DNA of 64,000 nt from Letharia columbiana (GCF_014066305.1 NW_023501052.1:960455-1024454), one strand, 5' to 3'; positions 1 through 9,872 are shown, counted from the first letter of the stretch. The notes: a model not told the origin generated them from the sequence alone. Made by a program: numbers and translations.

Positions 1-589
1 ATTTAAAAGTTTTTTATATTTTTCTACTTATCTTATTAAATATAAATCTATATTTTATTATATTATAATTTTTAAATTATTATCTAATTAATTTTAATAA
101 TAATTTTTTTTTTTATTTTTAAAAACTTATATTATACGAGTAAAGATCTATAAATTAAATTTATAATCTTTTTTTTAAATCGAGACTATCGAGTAAATTT
201 TAATAAGCGATCTTTAATAAGCGATATTTAAATTTCTTATCTTTAAATATCTATAAGACTAAATTTAGTAATTTTTTTTTATTTAAAAACTTATATTATA
301 CTCTATAGTTTAAATAAAAAATTCTAAAATTTTAATAGAAAATAAAAAAGTTATTTTAAAATTAAATAATATATATCTATTTTTTTTTAATTAGAGCTAT
401 TCGACTATCGAGCGAACTCTTAATAAGCGATATTTAAATTTCTTACGCTTTAATAATTATAAGATTAAATTTTAGAATTCTTAAAAATTCGAAAAGCGTA
501 GACTACGCTTTAAAATTTAAAATTTTAAATTTTAAAAAGTTAATAGAAAATAAAGAAGTTTTTCTATATATTAATAATATATATCTATT

Positions 590-735
590 TTTTTAATAAT
601 TATAAATATTAATTTATTTACTTACGATATTTAATTAAAAAGCGTAAATCTAATAAATTAATAATTAACTATATATATAAATTTAAGATTTTCTAATTTA
701 GCTCTATCTTATTCTATTATATATATTAATATTTT
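590..735 (+). repeat. R1 repeat family, terminal fragment
   Basis: This stretch matches the far end of the full R1 copies (around 6,450-6,530 on plus, and 24,185-24,290 on minus), including the shared words aattaaaaagcg, taactatatatataaattta and tagctctatcttattc. Only the last ~140 bp of the family is present, so it is a truncated copy or the tail of an element that extends left in a more decayed form. It is mutated as its surroundings are. Confidence 0.7.
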
Positions 736-1621
736 CTAAAAATTATATATTTTATTTTAATAAAAAATATATATAAAAGAGAAAGATAATAAACTTTTTT
801 AGATTTTATAATTTAAAATAATTTATAAATAAATTTAATATAAGTAAAATTAATATATAAATAATAAATTTATTAAAATATAAATTATAATATTAAAATT
901 AAAATTAATATAAAAAAAAAATTATATTAATAAAAATTATTTTAGCGATTTTTTTTTAATTTTTTTTTATAAATTATATAAAACACTTCTATATATAATT
1001 TTTTTTTAAAAGTTTATTATATCTTTAAAAATTTCTAGATATTTAATTTTCTTTCTAATAGATTTAATTATAATTTATTATATTTATTACTTTAATTAAA
1101 AGTTTATAAATTAAATTTATAAAGTTAAATTTTTTTAAGTTAAATAAAATTTTTATCTTAGCTCTAAGTTAAATTAAACTCTAATCGCTTATTATATATT
1201 TTTAATTTACTTTTATTATTATAAAATTAATAAAGAAGATAAAAGCTTTAATTTTAAGTTAAGTTAAATTTTATTTACTTTTTATATAATAAATAATTTA
1301 TTTTTATTACTAGATAGATTTAGTAACGAATTTTAAAAGAATAATTTAAAGTAAAAATAGTCTTATTTTTTTTTTGCTATATCTCCGATTAAGTAATATT
1401 ACGAACTTTAATAAAATCTTTATCGAAGAGTTATAAATCTCTTTAAATTTTACTTATTCTTCTTACTTTTATTATATATATTATATTATAAACTAATTAT
1501 AGCTATAATCGCTATTATATTATATTATAAATATAAATTCTTTTAATAGACGTATAGGAGTAAAATCGAGTTTAATATTAGTTAAATATAACTATTAATA
1601 TTTCAAATAATTAAAATAATT

Positions 1622-1870
1622 AAAATATTTCTATAGCTTAATAATAGTTTAACTAGTTAAAATAGCTAAGATATCTTTATAGCTATAATAGTTTAAATAG
1701 ATGAAATAGTTAAGACTTCTCTATAATTACGATAGCTAAGATATTCTTATAACTAGAATAGCTTTATTAGTTAAACTTACTAAGATATTCTTATAACTAC
1801 GATAGTCTAAATAGCTAAAATAACTAGAATATTCTTATATCTACGATAGTTTAAATAGCTGAAATAGCTA
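1622..1870. repeat. 44-bp tandem repeat (about five units)
   Basis: The word aagatatt, or a close variant, recurs at 1,668, 1,712, 1,738, 1,782 and 1,825, giving spacings of 44, 26, 44 and 43 bp. Units read roughly 'aagatattcttataactacg' followed by 'atagtttaaatagctaaaat'. One unit is shortened to 26 bp. It lies inside the diverged R1 copy. Confidence 0.75.
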
Positions 1871-2159
1871 TCGAGATAAGATATCGAACGATTTTAATTC
1901 ATTTAAATATATATTATTCGATAGATAATTCTTATTTATAGAGATTTAATTAACTATAATCGACGTAGTAAATTCTTCTCTTATATACTTATTATCGTAA
2001 TATACTATAATATAATATTATCTAGATATATAAAGATAGTAAGCTAAATTATAATATCGTTCTTCGCTTATTATATAATAATTTAATATAGAATTATAGA
2101 AGAGTATATAATATGAAATCTTAAAGAGTTAAGCGATATTCTTAATAATAATAGCTTTA

Positions 2160-2810
2160 TTATTACTTAATTTCTTTATAATATTCTTCTTATTTATCTA
2201 TTATAATATTTTTTTCTCTTATTTAATTAAATACTTTAGTTAAATAATTAATTAAGTAATTAACTAAGTAACTAATTAAATAGATTATTATAAGATCGTA
2301 GAAAGTAAGTTTATTATATTATTATTACTACTAACTATCTTCGTAATATTCTTTATATTTATCTACTATAGTAATTTCTTCTCTTATTAAATATTTCGAG
2401 CTAATATAGAATCGTAGAGAGTAGATCTATTATATTACTACTACTACTCTATCTTCGTAATATTCTTTATATTTATCTACTATAGTAATTTCTTCTCTTA
2501 CTAAGTATTAGATTAATATAAAGTCGTAGAGAGTAAATCTATTATATTATTACTACTACTCTATCTTCGTAATATTCTTTATATTTATCTACTATAATAG
2601 TTTCTTCTCTTACTAAGTATCGAGCTAATATAAGATCGTAGAGAGTAGATCTATTATATTACTACTACTACTCTATCTTCGTAATATTCTTCGTATTTAT
2701 CTACTATAGTAATTTCTTCTCTTATTAAATATCGAACTAGTATAAGATTATAAAGAGTAGATTTATTATATTACTATTACTATTAACTATCTTTATAATA
2801 TTCTTTTAAT
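2160..2810. repeat. 113-bp tandem repeat inside R1
   Basis: The word cgtaatattctt starts at 2,342, 2,455, 2,568 and 2,680, giving spacings of 113, 113 and 112 bp. Each unit carries 'atttatctactatagtaatt', 'tcttctctta' and an array of 'tac/tat' triplets. A more diverged unit with a short insertion precedes them at ~2,160-2,340. Related but longer units (about 200-224 bp) occur in the other R1 copies, so the array length varies within the family. Confidence 0.8.
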
Positions 2811-3841
2811 TTTATATATCTAAATAAGTAGTTACGCTAACGTCGTATAGAATAACTTTATAATTAAATTATTATTTTATAATATAAAATAGTAATTTAA
2901 TTTATAGATAATCGACGAGACAGATTAATAACTACTCTATATAATTAGTCTATTAAATTATTATTCTTTTTATTTTAAATTATTCTTTTAAATTATATTA
3001 CTAAATCTATCTATTATAAATTATTAAATAATTATATCTTTATTTAAAAAAGAAGTATTTATTTAATAATTTTATTTTTAATATATCTTATTAATTAAGT
3101 AGATTATCTTCTTAATAAATTATTTAAAGTTATAATTAATAAATCGACTTTATTAATAACTTAACTTAAAACTATATATAATTAATTATAAATAAAAATT
3201 TTAAAATATAAATATAGATTAATTTATTATAAAAATTAATTTTAAGATTAATTAATTATTATATTAAAAACTAATTAAATTAGAAATTAAATATATTAAA
3301 AAAAAGTATATAAATCGTTTAAATTAGACGAAGTTAGAGAGATATATAATATATAATATTATTTATTATTATATTTATTTTTAAAAATATAATAATTAAA
3401 TATCTTAAACTTAATATATTTAATTTATAAATATATTTTATTATATAAATTTATATTCTACTTTAAATTTCTTAGTAATATTATTATAGAATTTTATTTT
3501 AACTTTAAATAATAGAGTAAAAGCGAGATTAATTTAAAAATATTTATTATTTTAATAAATAAAAGAAAGCTACTTTTTTATTAATAACTTAATTTCTATT
3601 ATTATAAATAGTTTTAATTTAAAAAACTTATTAAAAACTTAATTATTAAATTAAATAATATTCTTATTAAGAGTATAAAGAATAGCTTTAAAAATATAGA
3701 AATTAGCTATTTAATATACTAATTAAGATTATTATAAATAGTATTAATTAATTAAATAATAAGAGTTATTTAATAATTATTTAATAGATTAATTAATAGC
3801 TTTTTATTCTTCGAAATTTATTAAAATATTATTATTTATAA

Positions 3842-6530
3842 GTAAAGGCCTATGAATTAAATTTATAAAGTTAGATTTTTCTAAGTTAAATCGAATTTTA
3901 GTTCTAGTTCTCAGTTAAATCGAACTCTAATCGCTTACTATACGTTTTTAATCTACTTTTACTACTATAAAATTAATTTAATCTATATAATATATAGATA
4001 TATATATATGAAGAGAGACGCGCTAAGATTTAATTAGAAAGATATATCGAGTATAGAGAATTAATTCGTAATAATTATTTATAAAAAATAGAGAAAGATT
4101 ATATCTTTATAATAAGAAGTATCGAAATATTAAAAAGAAATAAAGATAATATATTAATTAGTAATGTAAATTTCATAATATCTTTTATTATAGTAAAATC
4201 TTTCGAATAATAAAATAGCTATAGATATCGAACGATTTCAATTAATATATATTATTTAATATTTCTTTTAAAGAGATTTAATTAACTATAATAGTAGATT
4301 CTTCTCTTATAACGTTATTATAGTAATATATTATATTAATATAATAGAAATAATAGATTAAGTTATAGTAGTATTCTTCGCTTACTAAGTAATAATTTAA
4401 TATAAAATCGTAGAGAATATATAACGTAGAATCTTAAAGAGCTAAGTTATATTCTTAATAATAATAACTTTATTATTACTTAATTTCTTTATAATATTCT
4501 TTATAGTATTCTTCGTAATATTCTTCGTATTTATCTATTATAATTTCTTCTCTTACTTCTTAATATAGTAAGAATAATAGACTAAGTTATAATAATATTC
4601 TTCGCTTACTAAGTAATATTTTAATATAAAATCGTAAATAACTAATATAACGTAGAATTTTAAAGAGTTAAGTCGTATTCTTAACGATAGTAACTTTATT
4701 ATTACTTAATTTCTTCGTAATATTCTCCGTATTTATCTATTATAATTTCTTCTCTTACTTTCTCTTTTATAGAGTATTAAATTAAGTAATTAACTAAGTA
4801 ATTAATTAAGTAATTAATTAATATAATATAAAATCTTAAAGAGCTAAGCTATATTCTTAATAATAATAACTTTATTATCGCTTAATTTCTTTATATATCT
4901 ATAAATCTAAAAAGTTTCTATAAAATTTAAAATTGCTAATCGCGCGTTTATCGCGGAAATTATAAAATTCGTTAAATTAGTAAATCGAATTAGAATCCGC
5001 CCAAATTCTATCGATTTAGTAAATCTAATTAGAATTCGTCTAAATTTCGCCGATTTAGTAACTATCTTAATCTTTTTTATTAGTTCTATTAGTTTAATAG
5101 TAATACGTAATAAAAAAAAAAAGTTCTAATAATCGATATTACGACGATAAGATTCTATAATAATAAATATTAACGCTAACTTAAATTTGACTATAGAATT
5201 AGATAATTTAATAAAATTAATCGCGTAGATAATACTCTAATATAGCGTATAATAATACGTATATTAATAATGATATATATTAATATCATATATATATAGA
5301 ATAGTACTTAGAGTATATTAGAGTATATTACGTAAAATTTTTAAAGTTATTAAAAATTTTTAAAGTTGCTAAACTAATAGAACTAGTAAAAAGAATTAAA
5401 ATAGTTACTAAATCGGCGAAAAGAATTAAATATAGATAAAGTCTACTTAATAGACTAAATTATACTAAATCGTACTTATAATATAAACTCGACGGAAATT
5501 ATATGAAAAGAAACTTTTTAGATTTATAGATATAGTATTCTTTATAATATTCTTTATAGTATTCTTTATAATATTCTTCGTATTTACTTATTATAGTTTC
5601 TTCTCTTATTTAATTAAATATAAGAATATCGAGAATAAATATATTTATATTAATAAAATTAATAAATTTAATAAATTTATAAAAGAAGAATAATTATATA
5701 AATAGATAAAAGAATTATTATTTAATCTCGAATATATTTAATATAATTATTATATTTTTAAAAGCTTCTTTTTAATAATATTTAGAATTTAATATATATT
5801 AAGAAATTTTAAAATAGAATAATAAAAAATAGATAGAAGAGAAAGATATATTTTAGAAGATAGTATCGCTAAATTAAAAAGTACTATTACTAACTTAAAA
5901 GAAGTATATAGAGAAAAATATATTTATTCATTTATTCGAGCTCTTTAAAAGTCTTTTAATACGTTTATAAGTAGTAGTAGATAGCTATTAAGCTCGCTTA
6001 CGACCTCGATTATTAATAATAATAAATTCGTCGAGAGATAATCTAAGAGTATTAATAGAGACTCTAAGAGATAAGTAATAAAGATATATATATCTAAAAT
6101 CGAAGACGATTATATTTATATTAATGAAATTAATAGTATTAATAAAATAGTAAAAGAAGAATAGTTATATAAATAGATAAAAGAATTATTATTCGATTTT
6201 AAACGCGTTTAATATAACTATTATAACTATTATATTTAAATATTTATTTAATTTATTAATAGTAAATTAAACTTCGTAATTTTTATAGCGTTAAAAAGCG
6301 TAAAGCGAGCTTTATAATTTAAGAAATTATAAAGTAATTATATATATTATAAGTTAAGTACTTTAAAGTATAAGATTTCTATATATAAATTTTTAATAAG
6401 AAAGCTTAAGAGAGTTATTAGACTAACTTAGTCGATCTAGCTAAAAGATATAATAATCTTAAATTTATAATTAGCTATATATATAAATTTAAGATTTTCT
6501 AACTTAGCTCTATCTTATTCTTTTATATAT
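3842..6530 (+). mobile_element. R1 repeat, full-length copy split by a small TIR element
   Basis: The head (3,842-3,950) and the tail (6,450-6,530) match the reverse complement of the two ends of 24,185-26,262. The intervening parts match in order as well. Subtracting the nested element at 4,895-5,533 leaves about 2,050 bp, close to the ~2,080 bp of the inverted copy, so I infer a full-length family member. There are internal ~200-224 bp tandem units (word cttcgcttactaagtaat at 4,376 and 4,600). No terminal inverted repeats, long terminal repeats or open frames are evident, so the element class is unknown. A non-autonomous element or a solo long repeat is possible. Confidence 0.7.
4895..5533. 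mobile_element. MITE-like terminal-inverted-repeat element, copy A (RIP-mutated)
   Basis: The ends are perfect inverted repeats of about 24 bp: the left begins atatctataaatctaaaaag and the right is its reverse complement. The interior matches the reverse complement of 8,256-8,823, including the GC word gcgcgtttatcgcgg at ~4,943. It is about 70 bp longer than copy B, partly because a segment of roughly 35-40 bp containing 'gatttagtaaatct' is duplicated near its left end. It sits inside an R1 copy, so it inserted after R1. It has no coding capacity, and the target duplication is hidden in TA-rich flanks. Confidence 0.8.
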
Positions 6531-7369
6531 ATTAATAAGATATTATAATTTTAATCGATATTTCTTCTCTAGACTTACGCTAGACTTTATTCGAGCTAGC
6601 TTCTTAGCGACTTAATACTCTAATAACTTTAATATATATATTACTTAGTAACCTTTATAGTTAATATTTTATTTATATAATATTACTAATATTATTATTC
6701 GATATACGATTTATTCTCTAATATAAGACTTATATATTAAAAGTCTTTATACTCTTTCTTTATTTCTTTATACTATAATTAGTACTTTAATATTATTACT
6801 ATTATATATTCTATTAATATCGCTATTATATATATACTTCGTATATTTATACTTTATATATATATACTACGTCGCTATTATATAGAGTATTAATACTTCT
6901 TAAAATAAAGAATAATAATATTATTTATAAAATTTAAAAGTATATTAAGTACTTAGCTCTATTTAAACTCTTATCTTAATATATCTAGAACTTTTAATTA
7001 AAAAGCTTACTTTCTTATTACTTAAGATTAAAATTATAAAATATTTAATAACTATAAATTTAAGATTAATTAATTAGATTCTTTAAAACTACGATTTCTA
7101 ATCTAAAATATATCTTATTTCTTTATTTTCGTTCTAAATACGAATATATCTAAAAGAGGAAGTATTATAAGACTAAATCTTTAATATTAACTTTATTAAA
7201 TTATTCTATTTAATTTCTTTAATATTACGTAATAAATGATAATAAAGTAAATTTATAAAGTTATAGAGTTAATTATACGCTTTTAAATAAAGTAGCGAAG
7301 ACGAAATTTAATAAAGTATTCGTAAAGATATACTAAAAACTAAGATTTTTATTTAAATTATCGAGCTTA
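6531..7369. other. AT-rich stretch without recognisable gene
   Basis: RIP-type sequence follows the R1 end. It contains short TA-rich runs (for example around 6,770-6,880) but no repeat shared with the rest of the window that I could identify, and no frame free of stops. Nothing further can be supported here. Confidence 0.6.
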
Positions 7370-7530
7370 CGAGAAGAGTCTCTTCGATAGAAGTCCTCGA
7401 AGAATTAGAGGGATTTTAGAGGGTCTTTCTCTAAGTATATTAAATAAATTATAATATCTCTCTCGATTCTTAGTAAACTACGAAGGATAATATTAAAAGT
7501 CTTATATATACGCTAAATCTCTTAATATAC
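7370..7530. repeat. Decayed fragment related to the 260-bp inverted-repeat arm
   Basis: The words cgatagaag, gaagaattagagggatttta and gagggtctttctcta are recognisably the same series as in the arm at 9,389-9,470 (cctcgatagaagctctcgga and so on), in the same orientation as that arm. The following 7,465-7,525 piece recurs inverted at ~7,690-7,750 (word agagatttagcgtatata). The minisatellite and its flanks therefore form several nested inverted repeats. Confidence 0.6.
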
Positions 7531-7753
7531 TTAACATTTTAATAAATCTAATCTTTTTCTTAGATAGCTTTATTTTTCTAGTAATAATACTTTATATATA
7601 TACTTCGTATATATATACCTCGTATATATAGTATTAACGTCGCTATTAAGTAAAAAGTAGTAATATTAAGAATATTTAAAATATTTAGAATATTTATTAA
7701 GTATACTAAGAGATTTAGCGTATATATAGAACTTTTAATATTATTCTCCGTAT

Positions 7754-7974
7754 AACGTCTCTCTCTAATATCTCTCTCCAACGTCTCTCTCCAACGTCTC
7801 TCTCCAACGTCTCTCTCCAACGTCTCTCTCCAACGTCTCTCTCCAACGTCTCTCTCCAACGTCTCTCTCCAACGTCTCTCTCCAACGTCTCTCTCCAACG
7901 TCTCTCTCCAACGTCTCTCCCCAACGTCTCTCTCCAACGTCTCTCTCCAACGTCTCTCTTTAACGTCTCTCTCG
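7754..7974. repeat. 13-bp minisatellite, 17 units
   Basis: Seventeen consecutive 13-bp units of aacgtctctctcc span exactly 221 bp, with variants in the first two, one internal and the last two units. The internal units are almost identical, in sharp contrast to the decayed surroundings. Each unit keeps one CpA dinucleotide, which is nearly missing from the neighbouring DNA. This suggests that the array expanded after the local RIP episode or escaped it. Because 13 is not a multiple of 3, every minus-strand frame stays open for a while, which creates spurious arginine/glutamate-rich ORFs. Confidence 0.95.
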
Positions 7975-8236
7975 ATTCTCAGAGTTAGATCCCTTAAAAT
8001 CTCTTAAACCCTTCGAAGCTCTTTAAGAGCTCTCCGAGAGCTTCTATCGAGGGACTATTAAAGCAAGCTTAAAATTAATTAAATATTACTAAAAGGGCTA
8101 ATTATCGAATCATATCTCGAAACTATAAATTCTTATCGAATTATATCTCTAATTACTAAATTATATCTCTATATTAAAATTTAAAATATAATTCGATAAG
8201 AATTAATTGCTTAGGGTATAATTTAGTAATTTATTA
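7974..8236. repeat. Left arm of a ~260-bp inverted repeat (RIP-mutated)
   Basis: Beginning at gattctcag, this segment matches the reverse complement of 9,217-9,476 through landmarks such as gagagcttctatcgaggg, aaagcaagct and the repeated motif around aatcatatctcg. Compared with the right arm it has changes such as TCA to TTA, TGA to TAA, and ACCCC to ATCTC, all C-to-T or G-to-A. The arm abuts the 13-bp minisatellite on its left and is followed within about 20 bp by TIR-element copy B. Confidence 0.85.
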
Positions 8237-8255
8237 AACTTACTATATAGACTAT

Positions 8256-8823
8256 TATCTATAAATTTAAAAAGTGAATTTCTATACGATTTTCGTCGAG
8301 TTCGTATTATAAGTACGATTTAATACGATTTAGTCTATTAAGTAAACTTTATCTATATTTAATTCTTTTCACTAATTCTATTAATTTAGTAACTTTAAAA
8401 ATTTTTTAATAACTTTAAAAATTTTACGTAATATACTCTAATATACTTTAAGTACTATTCTATATATATATAATATTAATATATATTATCATTAATATAC
8501 GTATTATTATATATTATATTAGAGTATTACTTACGTAATTAATTTTATTAAATCGTTTAATTTTATAGCTAAATTTGAGTTAACGTTAATATTTATTATT
8601 ATAAAATCTTATCATTATAACGTCGATTATTAGAACTTTTCTTTTTTCGTATATATTACTACTAAATTAATAGAACTAATAAAAAAGGTTAAGATAATTA
8701 CTAAACCGACGGAATTTAGGCGGATTCTAATCAGATTTACTGATCCGGCGGATTTTGTGATTTCCGCGATAAACGCGCGATCAGCAATTTCAAATTTTGC
8801 AGGAACTTTTCAGATTTGCAGAT
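8256..8823. mobile_element. MITE-like TIR element, copy B (half mutated, half intact)
   Basis: This is inverted relative to copy A at 4,895-5,533. The right terminus reads cttttcagatttgcagat and the left ctataaatttaaaaag, which pair as terminal inverted repeats once C-to-T changes are allowed. Positions 8,256-8,690 are RIP-type, while 8,700-8,823 have normal composition with intact CpA. The right end therefore shows the ancestral terminus, roughly ctgcaaatctgaaaagttcc on the minus strand. There is no coding capacity. About 570 bp with ~20 bp TIRs fits a non-autonomous DNA transposon; the superfamily is not determined. Confidence 0.8.
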
Positions 8824-8896
8824 GATTGCGAGTGAAGACTGTGTGTGAGAGTCACAGACTGGGTGTAGACAGGCTGGGGGGCCAAATTTAGCCCAC
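8824..8896. other. Short unique spacer in the island
   Basis: This GC-balanced sequence lies between TIR-element copy B and the palindromic element and contains intact CpA and TpG. It holds no recognisable motif apart from the candidate target site CCCAC at 8,892-8,896. Confidence 0.5.
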
Positions 8897-9085
8897 TGTT
8901 AGCAACAGCCCCCACGGGGGCCCTATTTAGGTCCAAATAGGGGTGTCTGGCTGTCAAGCGCAAAAAAGCCTGGTCCCGGGGGTGTCTGCGCTTGACAGCC
9001 AGACAGGTCCCGGGGGTGTTTGCGCTTGACAGCCAGACACCCCTATTTGAACCTAAATAGGGCCCCGTGGGGGCTGCTGCTAACA
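8897..9085. mobile_element. 189-bp palindromic element with long terminal inverted repeats
   Basis: Arms of about 70 bp (8,897-~8,965 and ~9,018-9,085) are inverted copies: the left starts tgttagcaacagcccccac and the right ends in gtgggggctgctgctaaca. Both contain ccctatttagg and gtgtctggctgtcaagcgca (right arm inverted). The centre carries a direct repeat of about 33 bp (ggtcccgggggtgt..tgcgcttgacagcc, starting near 8,972 and 9,006). The five bases CCCAC occur immediately on both sides (8,892-8,896 and 9,086-9,090), a plausible target-site duplication. It is very GC-rich, not RIP-mutated and non-coding. A foldback or MITE-type element is my best reading; the superfamily is unknown. Confidence 0.8.
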
Positions 9086-9090
9086 CCCAC

Positions 9091-9216
9091 TCGGCTTTCG
9101 TCTGATGTATTTTTAAGCTGGTAGGTCACACATTGAATACGGTCGGAGATATTTCCTCTTTTCTATGGTCGGATGGCCCAGGTCGCGAATTTTCTCCTTT
9201 GCGATTTTTATCATGA
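9091..9216. other. Unique spacer between the palindromic element and the right inverted-repeat arm
   Basis: This is ordinary-composition sequence with no open frame, repeat or regulatory motif that I can support. Confidence 0.5.
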
Positions 9217-9476
9217 ATGGCAAATTACCGAATCATACCCCAAGTAATGGCAAATTACTGAATCATACCCCTAGGGGTATGATTCAGTAATTAGGGGTAT
9301 GATTCGGTAAGGATTCATAGTTTCGGGGTATGAATTAGTAATTAGCCCATCACTAAAATAATCAAATTTCGAGCTTGCTTTGACAGCCCCTCGATAGAAG
9401 CTCTCGGAGAGCCCTTAAAGAGCCCCCGAAGGGTCCGAGGGGTTTTAGGGGATCTCCCTGAGAATCAAAAATAGTT
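9217..9476. repeat. Right arm of the ~260-bp inverted repeat (intact)
   Basis: This is the unmutated partner of 7,974-8,236. Its inner part has five copies of a motif close to gaatcatacccc or its reverse complement (near 9,230, 9,260, 9,274, 9,294 and 9,325). The outer part is gcttgctttgacagcccctc, agaagctctcggagagccc and so on to gagaatc at 9,470-9,476. The two arms enclose ~980 bp that contain TIR-element copy B and the palindromic element. Whether the arms are the ends of one larger transposon or two independent insertions in opposite orientation is unresolved. Confidence 0.8.
9253..9292. repeat. 40-bp perfect palindrome
   Basis: The half-site aattactgaatcatacccct is followed directly by its exact reverse complement with no spacer, so single strands could form a hairpin with a 20-bp stem. 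It is formed by two head-to-head copies of the motif repeated in this arm. The RIP-mutated arm on the left no longer keeps this exact structure. Confidence 0.95.
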
Positions 9477-9657
9477 GAAAACCAGTACTTGGCAAGCTTT
9501 TCACTACTGGGAAGGACACGCCCCAGCACATATTACCGACCTCCGTATGTATGGAATAGTTGGCTTTGCTTATGGGTATGGGAGGTCGTCTAAGGCCACG
9601 ATCTTTAAAAGAAAGGAAAGGGAAGAATGGGGGAAGTAATCCTGGTTTAGGAAGGGT
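9477..9657. other. Non-coding spacer downstream of the phosphotransferase-like gene
   Basis: Balanced composition. An imperfect inverted repeat (cgacctccgtat near 9,538 and tatgggaggtcg near 9,583) could form a weak hairpin. Short frames across this stretch and the purine tract are low-complexity and not credible genes. Confidence 0.5.
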
Positions 9658-9722
9658 AGAGAAAAAGGAAAGAAGGGGAAGGAGGGGAGGGAAGGGAAGG
9701 GAAGGGAAGGGAGAGGGGGAGG
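9658..9722 (+). repeat. 65-bp uninterrupted polypurine tract
   Basis: Only A and G occur over this stretch on the plus strand, including consecutive gggaa pentamers and a final gagaggggga. A less pure purine-rich run precedes it from ~9,606. Mirror-like purine tracts of this kind can form triplex (H-DNA), and the G-runs could support G-quadruplexes; that is inference. It lies ~150 bp beyond the stop codon of the minus-strand gene, possibly in its 3' untranslated or termination region. Confidence 0.9.
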
Positions 9723-9872
9723 TTTTTGAAAGCTCGCTTGTTTGATAGTTTCAGCCTCTCCCATCATCGTCAATTGTCTTGCTACGTGAGGAGCTTACAT
9801 TACTAGTGTTATTTGCTTTGCTTTGTTTTGTATTGTACCGTGACTTATGGAGGGAGGTAGGAAGGAACCCAT
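9723..9872. other. 3' flank of the phosphotransferase-like gene
   Basis: This AT-moderate spacer contains T-rich runs such as tttgctttgctttgttttg on plus. It probably includes the gene's 3' untranslated region, but I see no convincing polyadenylation signal. Confidence 0.4.

Larger units (their letters stand above)
1089..2810 (+). repeat. R1 repeat family, diverged copy
   Basis: The first ~150 bp match the head of the full R1 copy at 3,842 (shared words gtttataaattaaatttat and actctaatcgctta). The part from ~1,880 to 2,810 matches R1 interior sequence (words atatcgaacgatttta and gagatttaattaactataat). The 1,240-1,880 part is not clearly shared and includes a separate 44-bp tandem repeat. The copy lacks the recognised R1 terminus, so it is probably truncated on its right. 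No coding capacity is visible. Confidence 0.65.
1..8690. other. RIP-mutated AT-rich block, left of the island
   Basis: Nearly every C here is followed by T or G; CpA and its complement TpG are almost absent, and long runs consist of A and T only. RIP in filamentous ascomycetes produces this pattern by changing CpA to TpA on both strands of duplicated DNA. No intact reading frame was found apart from artefacts of the 13-bp minisatellite. Named repeats inside the block are listed separately. The stretches 1-590, 736-1,088, 2,811-3,841 and 6,531-7,370 hold nothing recognisable beyond AT-rich sequence with occasional short repeats. Confidence 0.9.

Noticed and set aside
7578..7950. Open frames of 60-120 residues with MERDVGERRWRET-type repeats on the minus strand
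   Set aside because: They are translations of the 13-bp minisatellite. Since three units equal 39 bp, all frames stay open across it. There is no start context or conserved flank.
8790..9086. 98-residue minus-strand frame
   Set aside because: It lies inside the palindromic element and the end of TIR-element copy B; its sequence is explained by those non-coding repeats.
9560..9773. Short frames on both strands with Lys/Gly/Arg or Pro/Leu/Phe runs
   Set aside because: They read through the polypurine tract and are low-complexity artefacts.
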